A program made the translations under genes and the position numbers. Positions 16,276 to 24,736 of a DNA stretch of 64,000 bases are shown here, piece by piece. How positions within the stretch are numbered: the stretch's first letter is position 1; each line of letters begins with the position of its first letter. Under the pieces are notes generated by a model. That model worked only from the letters and a program-made list of their open reading frames with translations. It did not search any database and had not been told where the DNA came from. Source of the stretch: Bacilli bacterium (GTDB taxonomy: Bacteria; Bacillota_I; Bacilli_A; RFN20; CAG-826); assembly GCA_024408105.1 (NCBI GenBank), contig JAKSVG010000003.1:23153-87152 (forward strand), written 5' to 3'.

Positions 16276-18687
16276 ATGAATATGTTTTCAAACGCAAACG
16301 TTTTTAAAGAAGCTTTTCAACGTCGCTTGGCTGAAAAGTACTCAAACACAATTGAAGAAAGTCATATCACTGAACAATTTGATGTTCTCGGAGAAATGGT
16401 AAGAGATTACGCGAACTATGACTGGAGAAATGTTAGAAAAGAAATTAAAAACGATGATAAAAAACAACTAATTTATTTTTCAATGGAATTCTTAATGGGA
16501 AGATTGCTTGTAAACAATCTTCAAAACCTAGGAATTTATGATGTTGCAAAAAAGGGCTTGGATGAATTAGGAATTGATATTAACAAACTCGAGGAGCAAG
16601 AAGCTGATGCAGGACTTGGAAACGGCGGATTAGGACGATTAGCAGCATGCTTCCTTGATTCAATTAGTTCTCTTGGATATCCAGTTCAAGGCAACTGTAT
16701 TAGATATGAATACGGATTTTTTAAACAACTTATTCAAAAAGGAAAACAATTCGAAGTGCCAGATCAATGGCTAGTGAATGGTTTCTGCTTTGAGGTTAAG
16801 CGTCCTAAACACGCAGTTGAGGTTGAATTTGGCGGTTTTACTGAAACATATATCAAAGATAACGGCGAATTCGGCATGAAGACTGTCGATGCGACACATG
16901 TTCGAGCGGTTCCATATGATGTGTCTATTGTTGGCTACCGTAATAAGGTTACTAATGTATTGAGACTATGGTCTGCTGAACCAAGTGAATCAAATCTTCC
17001 AAAGCATTCGTCTTTCGAGGATTATTTAACAACTCTTAAAGAGCTATCTCATGGTTTATATCCTGATGACTCAACCGAACACGGAAAATTATTAAGACTT
17101 AAACAACAATATTTTCTAGTTAGCGCTGGATTGCAAAGTGTGTTGAGAGGCCATTATAGAAGTAAACATACATTGCTAAATTTACCTGATTATGCAGTTT
17201 TTCAGTTAAATGATACTCATCCCATTCTTTCAATACCTGAAATGATGAGAATAATGATGGACAAATATGGCTATGGCTGGAATGAATCTTGGGAAGTTGT
17301 CACAAAAACAATGGCTTATACTAACCACACAATTATGGCAGAAGCCCTAGAAAGATGGCCTGTTCAATACGTGCAGCAAGTATGCCCACGTTGTTTTATG
17401 ATTATTGAGGAAATCAATCGTCGTTTTAACCAAGAAATGATTGATAAAAATATTGACCAAGGTGCTCGTCAACAAATGCAAATTATTAAAGATGGACAAA
17501 TTCATATGGCTAATTTAGCCATATATGCTTCATTTTCTGTTAATGGTGTTGCTAAACTACACACCAACATATTAAAAAACGAGACATTCAAAGATTTTTA
17601 TAATCTATTCCCAAACAAATTTAATAATAAAACTAATGGTGTTACACATCGTAGATGGTTAATGTATTCAAATCCAGAACTTGCTAAATTAATCACAAGC
17701 AAAATTTCTGATAAATGGATTTATGATATGTCCGAAGAATTATCTAAATTCGACAAATATAAAGATGATCCAATTATTCAAAAAAAGGTCATGTCAATTA
17801 AACAAGCAAACAAAGAAAAACTTGCTAAATATATCAAAAATAAAATGGATATTGATATTGATGTTAATTCTATTTTTGATGTGCAAATTAAACGACTACA
17901 CGCTTACAAGCGTCAGCTTATGAACTTATTCCATATCATGTATTTATACATAAAAATAGTAAGTGACCCTAATTTCACAATGCATCCTAGAACATTTATC
18001 TTCGGTGCAAAAGCTGCACCAAGTTATGTTTATGCAAAAAGAATTATTGAATTAATTCTTGCAGTTGCAGATGTTGTGAACAATGATCCACGTGCAAGCA
18101 AATTTATGAAAGTTGTTTTTCTAGAAAACTATGGTGTATCTCTTGCTGAACTAATTATTCCTGCAGCCGATGTTAGCGAGCAAATTTCAACTGCATCTAA
18201 AGAAGCTTCAGGAACATCTAATATGAAGTTTATGATGAATGGTGCAGTTACAATTGGCACAATGGATGGCGCAAATGTTGAAATTCATGATTTGGTTGGA
18301 GAAGATAACATTGTTATCTTTGGTTTAAGCAGTGATGAGGTTTTAAATTATTACGCTAACGGAAATTATTCTGCATGGGATGAATATAATAAAGATGAAA
18401 GAATTAGAGCAGTTTTATCTAGTTTGTTTGATGGACCATGGGTTAATAAAGATCGATTCAAACTCATTTTCGATGAGATTATGAATAATAATGACTGCTA
18501 TTTTATTCTTAAGGATTTTGCTTCATATATTGAAGCTCAAGAAAAAATCGAAAAACTATACCAAGACAAAACAAGATGGGCGTCTATGTGTATTAGAAAT
18601 ATCGCTATGAGTGGATATTTTACAAGCGATAGAACAATCAAGGAATATGTTCAAGATATTTGGCACTTGCAAAAGGTTGGAAAATAA
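16276..18687 (+). CDS. glgP: Glycogen/maltodextrin phosphorylase
   Basis: 803 residues. It releases glucose-1-phosphate from alpha-1,4-glucans using pyridoxal phosphate. Motifs: EADAGLGNGGLGRLAACFLDS near residue 110, LNDTHPILSIPEMMRI, DVQIKRLHAYKRQLMN, and the PLP region EASGTSNMKFMMNGA with the Schiff-base Lys. AAGGTG before the ATG overlaps the end of glgB and serves as RBS. The stop codon abuts the next ATG (TAAATG), so the dUTPase gene is cotranscribed. Confidence 0.96.
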   Translation: MNMFSNANVFKEAFQRRLAEKYSNTIEESHITEQFDVLGEMVRDYANYDWRNVRKEIKNDDKKQLIYFSMEFLMGRLLVNNLQNLGIYDVAKKGLDELGIDINKLEEQEADAGLGNGGLGRLAACFLDSISSLGYPVQGNCIRYEYGFFKQLIQKGKQFEVPDQWLVNGFCFEVKRPKHAVEVEFGGFTETYIKDNGEFGMKTVDATHVRAVPYDVSIVGYRNKVTNVLRLWSAEPSESNLPKHSSFEDYLTTLKELSHGLYPDDSTEHGKLLRLKQQYFLVSAGLQSVLRGHYRSKHTLLNLPDYAVFQLNDTHPILSIPEMMRIMMDKYGYGWNESWEVVTKTMAYTNHTIMAEALERWPVQYVQQVCPRCFMIIEEINRRFNQEMIDKNIDQGARQQMQIIKDGQIHMANLAIYASFSVNGVAKLHTNILKNETFKDFYNLFPNKFNNKTNGVTHRRWLMYSNPELAKLITSKISDKWIYDMSEELSKFDKYKDDPIIQKKVMSIKQANKEKLAKYIKNKMDIDIDVNSIFDVQIKRLHAYKRQLMNLFHIMYLYIKIVSDPNFTMHPRTFIFGAKAAPSYVYAKRIIELILAVADVVNNDPRASKFMKVVFLENYGVSLAELIIPAADVSEQISTASKEASGTSNMKFMMNGAVTIGTMDGANVEIHDLVGEDNIVIFGLSSDEVLNYYANGNYSAWDEYNKDERIRAVLSSLFDGPWVNKDRFKLIFDEIMNNNDCYFILKDFASYIEAQEKIEKLYQDKTRWASMCIRNIAMSGYFTSDRTIKEYVQDIWHLQKVGK

Positions 18688-19182
18688 ATGGAAATAATTA
18701 ATTTAAAAAATCTTTATTCGTTGCAAGCCGGTTTAGATAAAGAAATAGCGGATAATCACAATGTTTCTTATGAAACTACAAAAACAAAAAGGCTTCTAGC
18801 CTTAATTGTTGAAATTGGCGAGTTAGCAAATGAAACAAGATGTTTTAAATTTTGGTCCAATAAAGGCCCTTCAGCAAAAGAAATAATAATGGACGAATTT
18901 GCAGACGGACTTCATTTTCTTTTATCTCTTGGAATAATTCTTGGCGCAAATAAGTTTGATTATGAATTAACTAAAAGTGACGAAGAATTGACTGAGCAAT
19001 TTTTAAATGTTTATAAGTTAGCACTTTGTTTGAAAGATAATTTTGATTTAAGTCATTATGAAAAATGCTTCTCTTCTTATTTGAATTTGGCTTTGTCAAT
19101 AGGGATGAACTGTAAGGATATCATTGATTCTTATAACAAAAAACTTTCAGTTAATTACCAAAGACAAGAAAATAATTATTAA
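18688..19182 (+). CDS. dUTP diphosphatase, dimeric all-alpha (dUTPase_2/MazG-like) type
   Basis: 164 residues. Conserved metal-binding motifs of the dimeric dUTPase family: EIGELANETRCFKFWS (ExxE) and DEFADGLHFLLSLG (ExxD). It hydrolyses dUTP to dUMP, keeping uracil out of DNA. It begins immediately after the glgP stop, so it is the last gene of a glgB-glgP-dut operon, a functionally mixed pairing. The 3' end abuts the convergent gene. Confidence 0.85.
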   Translation: MEIINLKNLYSLQAGLDKEIADNHNVSYETTKTKRLLALIVEIGELANETRCFKFWSNKGPSAKEIIMDEFADGLHFLLSLGIILGANKFDYELTKSDEELTEQFLNVYKLALCLKDNFDLSHYEKCFSSYLNLALSIGMNCKDIIDSYNKKLSVNYQRQENNY

Positions 19183-19563
19183 TTATTTTAATAAAGATGC
19201 AATGAATAGCAGAGCTGCTGAAATATAGTTGATAATTGAGACAATAATTGCTCCAAACGCAATCTCGTTAATAAAAAATAAAACAGTCGCGGCCGAAATA
19301 CAAAATACGCTTAATGCGACTAGTAAAATCTTCCCCCAAGGGAAGTTTTTTATTACAAAGATGAGCAAGCTCATCACAATGGAGACTACGATCAATATAA
19401 ATGAAATTAAGGCAAATACGGAAAAGTCTTTCCCAAGCGCAACTTCTAATCCCATTATGTTGCTTTTGAATGGGAGAAAAAATAGCATTATTGAAATAGT
19501 TTCTAGCATTAAACCGCTAAGAAGAAGCTTATTTCCAATTTTCATTGATTTTTCTTTTATCAT
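19183..19563 (-). CDS. Small multispanning membrane protein, unknown function
   Basis: 126 residues with four predicted hydrophobic helices (about 11-30, 46-68, 74-95 and 98-122). No recognisable family. The ATG overlaps the stop of the DUF523 gene (ATGA), so the two are cotranscribed and coupled. The 3' end abuts the dUTPase gene with no intergenic space. Confidence 0.7.
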   Translation of the reverse strand: MIKEKSMKIGNKLLLSGLMLETISIMLFFLPFKSNIMGLEVALGKDFSVFALISFILIVVSIVMSLLIFVIKNFPWGKILLVALSVFCISAATVLFFINEIAFGAIIVSIINYISAALLFIASLLK

Positions 19564-19991
19564 AATAATTTTTCTATTTCTTCTTCGGAATATACTTCTA
19601 TTCCATTGCTTTTGAGCAATTTGGCGGTTATACCCATTCCAGGGATTTTTCTTCCTTGGAAATAACCATCATGAATTAGGTGTGTTCCGCAACTAGGTGA
19701 ACTTTCTTTTAATATGGCTTTTGTAATTCCAAGATATTTACATAAAGCTAAAGCTTTCTTTGCACCTAATTCAAATTCTCTAGTTACTAATTTGCCATCT
19801 TTTCTTATTACTTGTGAACCACGAATTTCATTTGGGAGTCGTGGAGTTGATAATCCACCTTCACATTCTGGGCAAAATAATACTAATTCATATTTTTCTT
19901 TTAGTTTTTCTACCATAGGCGCATAATTGCCTTGGCCTTTGTAATTTACTTTGTCGCCTACTAAGCAGGCAGAGATTAATATTTTAGACAT
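19560..19991 (-). CDS. DUF523 family protein (YbbK-like)
   Basis: 143 residues, matching the single-domain DUF523 length. Conserved Cys motifs: ISACLVG at the N-terminus, FCPECEGGLSTPR, and LKESSPSCG. The biochemical function is not established; the conserved cysteines suggest metal or redox chemistry. -10 TAGAAT (20004-19999) is 7 bases before the ATG with no SD, a leaderless start. Operon with the downstream small membrane protein. Confidence 0.85.
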   Translation of the reverse strand: MSKILISACLVGDKVNYKGQGNYAPMVEKLKEKYELVLFCPECEGGLSTPRLPNEIRGSQVIRKDGKLVTREFELGAKKALALCKYLGITKAILKESSPSCGTHLIHDGYFQGRKIPGMGITAKLLKSNGIEVYSEEEIEKLL

Positions 19992-20049
19992 ATGTATTAT
20001 TCTATATTTTTAAAAGAAAAATGAAAATAAATAATGTATTATATTCATT

Positions 20050-20202
20050 ATGATGGATGATAAGAAACTAATTGATGAAAAAACGAAGGACTATCCTTCT
20101 ATTAAACCGAAAAAAGTTACTATTATTATTCGAATAATTTTAAGTATTGCTGCTCTTGCACTAGCTGGAGTAGCGCTTTATTTCTTAGTATTTTATAGAT
20201 GA
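20050..20202 (+). CDS. 50-residue single-pass membrane protein
   Basis: Small ORF with a charged N-terminus (MMDDKKLIDEKTKDYPS) and one transmembrane helix (about 24-48) ending in FYR. Its stop overlaps the ATG of the next gene (ATGA), and a -10 (TATTAT, 20037-20042) lies exactly 7 bases before its ATG, so it is the first gene of a three-gene operon. It resembles no family I know; position and coupling are the main evidence that it is real. Confidence 0.65.
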   Translation: MMDDKKLIDEKTKDYPSIKPKKVTIIIRIILSIAALALAGVALYFLVFYR

Positions 20203-20798
20203 AAACAAAAGAATATTCATTCATTGTAGACGGGACAAACTATATTGTTCCTGTAACATATAAACACCAAAATGGTGTTTATTTGAGAGCAAATTCTAAG
20301 GGATTTGCCGCATCTGCTCCTATTTTACTTAGTGAAAAAAGGGTGATAGATTTTATATCATCAGCACTTCCTAAATTAATTAAAAGAGTTAATAAAAGAC
20401 AGTTTTCCGAAAAGCTCTCATGCGATGAGTATACATATATTCTTGGAGAAAAAGTTGATGGCAAGATTGATGAAAAACAATTAAAACAATTCGCTTTAGA
20501 GACATTTACAAATTTAACGAGAGAATGTGAATATGAGATGGGAGTCAAAAAGCCTTATAAGATTCACGTTAGGAATATGAAGACACGTTATGGCTCTAAT
20601 TCAATGAAAACTCATTCGATTAATTATCAACTTTCTTTAATTCATTTTTCGAAAGATATCATTAGATCTGTTGTTGTTCATGAGCTTGCTCATGACTTCT
20701 TTAGAAATCATCAAGATAAATTTTACAAATGTGTATTAAAATATTGCCCAAATTATTGGGATCTTAAAAAGAAACTTAGAAAGGGAATAACAAAATGA
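20199..20798 (+). CDS. YgjP-like metallopeptidase domain protein (DUF45)
   Basis: 199 residues. The zinc motif HELAHDFFRNHQDKFY (HExxH plus downstream His) and the C-terminal CPNYWDLKKKL are hallmarks of the DUF45/YgjP family, as is RNMKTRYGSNSMK. The physiological substrate is unknown; members are linked to restriction systems in some genomes but are also housekeeping. It overlaps both neighbours by 4 bases, so all three genes are translationally coupled. Confidence 0.88.
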   Translation: MKTKEYSFIVDGTNYIVPVTYKHQNGVYLRANSKGFAASAPILLSEKRVIDFISSALPKLIKRVNKRQFSEKLSCDEYTYILGEKVDGKIDEKQLKQFALETFTNLTRECEYEMGVKKPYKIHVRNMKTRYGSNSMKTHSINYQLSLIHFSKDIIRSVVVHELAHDFFRNHQDKFYKCVLKYCPNYWDLKKKLRKGITK

Positions 20799-21511
20799 TA
20801 TACAAGATAAGTTCTAGACAAAATGAACACATCAAAGAAGTTTTCAAGCTATATCAATCTGGCGAACGTAAACTTCAAAATAAATTCATTATTGAAGGAT
20901 TTCATCTCTTAGATATGGCTCTTAAAGCCAAACAAGTAGTGGAAGTGTTTACCTTAAAAGAACTTAATATAGATAAGACAATTGATCAATATATCGTTAC
21001 GAGCGAAATTCTTGAAAAACTCTCAAAAGTAAAGAATCCTCAAGGTGTTATTGCAGTTTGCAAATGTAAATCACCAAGCAAAATTGTAGGAAAAAAAGTT
21101 TTATATTTAGATGATGTTTCTGACCCGGGAAATGTTGGAACTTTGCTAAGAACCGCTTTAGCATTCGGCTATAAAGATGTTGTTTTAAGTAAAAATACAT
21201 GTTCGATTTATAACGAGAAAGTGATTTCGGCATGCCAAGGAGCGTTGTTCGAATTAAATATTGTTGAAAATATGCCTATAGCAAATCTTAAAAAAGATTA
21301 CCAAATATTGGCTACAGAAATAAAAGGATCTGTTTCAGCCGACGAATTCGAACCATCAAAAAAATTCGTTCTTGTTTTAGGAAATGAAGCTCATGGTGTT
21401 AGTAAAGAAATATTGGCATTAGCAGATAAAAGAATCCGCATTGAAATTAATGATATTGAATCACTTAATGTCGCGGTTGCTGGTGGAATTATGATGTATA
21501 TTCTTAAATAA
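20795..21511 (+). CDS. SpoU/TrmH-family RNA 2'-O-methyltransferase
   Basis: 238 residues. An N-terminal substrate-binding domain (NKFIIEGFHLLDMAL) precedes the SPOUT knot: LYLDDVSDPGNVGTLLRTALAFG (motif 1), FVLVLGNEAHGVSKE (motif 2) and ESLNVAVAGGIMMYIL (motif 3). It methylates ribose in rRNA or tRNA; the site cannot be told from sequence. The 3' end overlaps the convergent ECF gene by 51 bases. Confidence 0.9.
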   Translation: MIYKISSRQNEHIKEVFKLYQSGERKLQNKFIIEGFHLLDMALKAKQVVEVFTLKELNIDKTIDQYIVTSEILEKLSKVKNPQGVIAVCKCKSPSKIVGKKVLYLDDVSDPGNVGTLLRTALAFGYKDVVLSKNTCSIYNEKVISACQGALFELNIVENMPIANLKKDYQILATEIKGSVSADEFEPSKKFVLVLGNEAHGVSKEILALADKRIRIEINDIESLNVAVAGGIMMYILK

Positions 21512-21967
21512 AAATGATAAGGCAGTTGCAAGTAAAATCGCAATTGTACCTTGAATTAAATCAAAGAGAGAATTTATTAATCCTCCAAAACCATAAATGA
21601 TATAATAACTTACTAAGTAAGTTGCTATCATCCAAATGGCTCCTAAAACATAAGCGAGCCATTTTATTTTTTTAGGAAAATATCTATATAAAAGACCACT
21701 AATTAAACCCTCTCCACCTTTTGCAATAATGCTAAAAGGAATAAAATATGCCGCTCCTAATGTTAAATCTGCTAGTGGTCCAATGATTGCTCCAACTAAT
21801 GCTCCCCAAAAAGGTCCAATAAATGCTGAAGAAAATAAAATAATAGCATCGCCAAAATTAATATATGCTTGTCCTGTGAAAATAGGGATTACAGCAAATG
21901 TTGTGAGCAAATATCCAATTGCTGCAAGCATTGCTGTTAAACACATTTTTTTAGTAAACGAATTCAT
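21461..21967 (-). CDS. ECF transporter S component (vitamin uptake)
   Basis: 168 residues and about six membrane helices. INFGDAIILFSSAFIGPFWGALVGAIIGPLADL is typical of ECF S components of the HmpT/PdxU/QueT type. It would bind a vitamin or precursor and work with a shared EcfT-EcfA1A2 module not present here. Start chosen at 21967: the in-frame ATG at 21976 is part of the -10 itself (TATAAT, 21980-21975), which sits 7 bases before the chosen ATG. Substrate not predictable. Confidence 0.8.
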   Translation of the reverse strand: MNSFTKKMCLTAMLAAIGYLLTTFAVIPIFTGQAYINFGDAIILFSSAFIGPFWGALVGAIIGPLADLTLGAAYFIPFSIIAKGGEGLISGLLYRYFPKKIKWLAYVLGAIWMIATYLVSYYIIYGFGGLINSLFDLIQGTIAILLATALSFLFKNIHHNSTSNRDIK

Positions 21968-22010
21968 AACAAACATTATACTCTTAAAAGAATAGTAAAT
22001 AAGAATAATA

Positions 22011-22048
22011 TTTACTTAATTTGAGCATAGGAATACAATATGTCCTAT
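22011..22048 (+). promoter_or_regulatory. Promoter with overlapping dyad for the 22071 lipoprotein
   Basis: TTTACT (22011-22016), 18-bp spacer, TACAAT (22035-22040). An inverted repeat ATAGGA (22027-22032) and TCCTAT (22043-22048) brackets the -10, as an operator would. Confidence 0.5.
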
Positions 22049-22070
22049 CACAAAGAAAGGAAATAAAATT

Positions 22071-23375
22071 ATGAAGAAATTTCGAATTTTAACCGTTTTT
22101 GCAGCAAGCGTACTTTTGCTAGCTGGCTGTAATGGCGGTGGAAATAGTAGTAGCAGTCAATCATCTTCTTCATCTATTCCAACATCTGGATCAGGCCAAT
22201 CGGAAAATTGGCCAACTGAGTTACTTGCCGGATTTTGTAGTCAATATAAAGTCACATTCCAAGTTCCTCAAGCTGATGGGACCAATTGGGAATATGAATA
22301 TGGTGAAGCTAGTGATGAAGGCGGCAGATATGGCTATTTCTATTTAGCACGTGAAGGGAAGGGCGAAGACGCCTATAAATCCAAATGTGAAGCAGCAGGC
22401 TTTACAATTGATGATTCTCTCTACGATTATTATGGCTATTTTGCTGATAAAGGCAGCGACGATGAATACATCATGTTTTATGATGGACAAGACGATGCAG
22501 GCAAAGATTGGTTTTGCGTCGAAGTTATTGGACCATATTTAGGTGGTGGAGGTTCTACTACTGGAAGTAGCGGTTCATCATCTGGATCAACAACAGGTTC
22601 ATCTACATCTTATCCAGAAGATTCTGGTGAATCAGCTACATGGCCAGCCGAAAAAGTTGCAGCATTTAATAGCGCATTCCATGTTTCATTTGAAACACCT
22701 GCTCCAGCAGGAAGTAACTGGGAGTATGCATACTACGCAGACACTGATGAGTATGGCACATATGGCATTTTTGAAGCTTCTTGTGAAGATGCAGGCACAC
22801 CAGGAACAGACGCTATAGAGGATACATATAAATCTGTACTCACTGCGGCTGGATTTAATATTGATGATTCGGATTATGAAGATAGTGGATATTACGCTGA
22901 TAAAGGTAGTGATGACGAATATATCCAATTCTTTTCGTATGGAGGAGAATTCTGGCTTTATATCTATGGTCCATATTTAGGAGATAGTCCTACACCTGGA
23001 CCAGTTGCTGATGAGACAATTACATTTACAAGTGCTGATAAAGGAAAAACATCTGCACAAGGTGTCTCGTTTGGTTCAGCATCGACAGGATGGGAAGACG
23101 ACCGTGGTTTACAATGGCAATCCAAAGGACACCCTGGAACAATTTCATTCTCAGTCAGTTTTGCTGTTTCAGCAATTGTTATTGATGCATCAGCAAACTC
23201 AGATGGCGCTTCATTCACTTGCAGTGGTTCAACTGTGACCCTTGCTAGTGGCGCAAAACATGAGTCTGTTACATTTAATGTTTCATTTGCAGCAAACGAA
23301 ACAATTACAATTACCACAACAGGATCAGGCAAATCACTTTGGATTAAGTCAATTTCACTTACTAAAGCTGCCTAA
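22071..23375 (+). CDS. Lipoprotein with duplicated domain, unknown function
   Basis: 434 residues, RBS AAAGGAAA. Signal peptide with lipobox LLAGC (Cys20), then a Gly/Ser linker. Two homologous domains follow (about 47-158 and 191-304), each beginning WP(T/A)E and containing NWEY, a block of the form GYxADKGSDDEYI, and GPYLG. A Gly/Ser linker separates them. The C-terminal domain (about 313-434; Ser/Thr-rich, alternating beta) resembles carbohydrate-binding or immunoglobulin-like modules, but I cannot name it. Likely surface-exposed, lipid-anchored. Confidence 0.8.
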   Translation: MKKFRILTVFAASVLLLAGCNGGGNSSSSQSSSSSIPTSGSGQSENWPTELLAGFCSQYKVTFQVPQADGTNWEYEYGEASDEGGRYGYFYLAREGKGEDAYKSKCEAAGFTIDDSLYDYYGYFADKGSDDEYIMFYDGQDDAGKDWFCVEVIGPYLGGGGSTTGSSGSSSGSTTGSSTSYPEDSGESATWPAEKVAAFNSAFHVSFETPAPAGSNWEYAYYADTDEYGTYGIFEASCEDAGTPGTDAIEDTYKSVLTAAGFNIDDSDYEDSGYYADKGSDDEYIQFFSYGGEFWLYIYGPYLGDSPTPGPVADETITFTSADKGKTSAQGVSFGSASTGWEDDRGLQWQSKGHPGTISFSVSFAVSAIVIDASANSDGASFTCSGSTVTLASGAKHESVTFNVSFAANETITITTTGSGKSLWIKSISLTKAA

Positions 23376-23392
23376 TTTATAAAAAAGCTATT

Positions 23393-23427
23393 AAGCCTTT
23401 GCTCTTGAAGTAAAGGCTTTTTCTTTT
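23393..23427 (+). terminator. Terminator of the 22071 lipoprotein gene
   Basis: AAGCCTTT (23393-23400), 11-base loop, AAAGGCTT (23412-23419), then a T-rich run. Confidence 0.8.
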
Positions 23428-23436
23428 GCGCAAGTG

Positions 23437-23445
23437 TGATATAAT
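23437..23445 (+). promoter_or_regulatory. Extended -10 promoter for the pheS T-box transcript
   Basis: TG-A-TATAAT at 23437-23445, about 7 bases before the first strand of T-box stem I (ACGC at 23451). Confidence 0.65.
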
Positions 23446-23449
23446 ATTT

Positions 23450-23670
23450 AACGCAAAGACGAGAAATAGTACCTCGACAACTTATTTGATAGGGAATGTG
23501 GAATAGTGGAACCCACAAGCATATAAGCCGAGCGAATTCACCTCTGAGCATTCTTCTGTAATGGAAGACGTACTTCGCGTTAAGATGTAGAGCTAAATCA
23601 AGATATTGAAATAGAATATGGATGGCACCACGGAGTAATTCGTTCCTGAGTGTCATTTTATTTTTGCCTA
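23450..23670 (+). ncRNA. T-box leader, Phe specifier (UUC), controls pheS-pheT
   Basis: Stem I is closed by AACGC (23450-23454) and GCGTT (23577-23581). The specifier TTC at 23537-23539 is followed by ACCTCTGAGCA, the same context as in the ileS leader. The T-box sequence GGATGGCACCACGG (23620-23633) would pair with the uncharged tRNA end. Terminator ATGGCAC (23622-23628) with GTGTCAT (23650-23656) is followed by a T-run. Uncharged tRNA-Phe should cause read-through into pheST. Confidence 0.92.
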
Positions 23671-23683
23671 AGGAGGGTTGAAA

Positions 23684-24724
23684 ATGATTGAACCAATTAA
23701 GAAACTAATTGAATTAAAAGATAAAATTCTCGAAAAAATTAATGAAGCAGCAGATGAGAAAACATTAAAGTCTGTTCAAGAACAGGATTTATCTAAAAAA
23801 TCATCTTTAAGTGGAATGATGTCACTTATTAGTAGTTTATCTGGAGAAGATAAAATTACTTTTGGACAAGCAATGAATTCTACTAAAAAAGAGATTCAAG
23901 AAAAATTTGCTGATAAAGAAAAAGAAATTCATGAAAAAGCAATTAAAGAACGCTTAGAGAAGGAGAAAATTGATATTTCTCTTCCTGGTACAACATATAA
24001 AATGGGTGGAATTAATCCATTTTATCAAATTGTCGATGAGATGATTGATGTTTTTACATCAATGGGTTATCAAGTCAAAGAAGGACCCGATGTTGAAACT
24101 GATTTCTTCAATTTTGAAAGAATGAACATTCCAGCAAATCACCCAGCTCGTGAGATGCAAGATTCTTTCTATATTACTAATTCAACCCTTTTGAGAACCC
24201 ACACTTCTCCGGCTCAGGCTCACGCAATGGATGAAGCTAATGGAAGACCTTTAAAAATCATTTGTCCAGGTAAATGTTTTAGAAGAGATGATGACGATGC
24301 AACCCATTCACATCAATTTGGTCAAATTGAGGGCTTGGTCATTGATAAGAATATTAATTTAGGAAATTTAAAAGCAACATTGGAACTTTTCTTGAGAAGG
24401 ATGTTTGGCGAAAAACGTGAAGTCAGATTTAGAAGTTCTTATTTCCCGTTTACTGAACCATCTGTAGAAGTGGATATTTCATGTATGGAATGTCACGGAA
24501 AAGGATGCCCAATGTGTAAAGGAACTGGATATATTGAAATTTTAGGTGCAGGAATGGTTCACCCTAACGTACTTGAAATGAGCGGATATGATCCAAAAGA
24601 GTATTCAGGATTTGCATTTGGAATTGGTATAGAACGTGTAGCAATGCTTAGATATGGCGTTGATGATATTCGTAAATTTTATCAAGGCGATGTTCGATTC
24701 ATCGAACAATTTACAAGAAAATAG
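23684..24724 (+). CDS. pheS: Phenylalanyl-tRNA synthetase alpha subunit
   Basis: 346 residues from ATG 23684, which has AAGGAGG at good spacing; an in-frame TTG at 23678 is less likely. An N-terminal coiled-coil (about 1-95) precedes the class II core: motif 1 around VTD-like GPDVETDFFNF, motif 2 FRRDDDDATHSHQFGQIEG, and motif 3 GFAFGIGIERVAMLRYG. An insertion CMECHGKGCPMC gives a four-Cys, probably zinc-binding, element. It charges tRNA-Phe with PheT; regulated by the upstream T-box. Confidence 0.97.
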   Translation: MIEPIKKLIELKDKILEKINEAADEKTLKSVQEQDLSKKSSLSGMMSLISSLSGEDKITFGQAMNSTKKEIQEKFADKEKEIHEKAIKERLEKEKIDISLPGTTYKMGGINPFYQIVDEMIDVFTSMGYQVKEGPDVETDFFNFERMNIPANHPAREMQDSFYITNSTLLRTHTSPAQAHAMDEANGRPLKIICPGKCFRRDDDDATHSHQFGQIEGLVIDKNINLGNLKATLELFLRRMFGEKREVRFRSSYFPFTEPSVEVDISCMECHGKGCPMCKGTGYIEILGAGMVHPNVLEMSGYDPKEYSGFAFGIGIERVAMLRYGVDDIRKFYQGDVRFIEQFTRK

Positions 24725-24736
24725 GAGGTTAAGAAA

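Noticed and set aside
22132..23332. Several overlapping reading frames on both strands within the 22071 lipoprotein gene
   Set aside because: They are shadows of a Gly/Ser/Asp-rich gene with no RBS or recognisable products.
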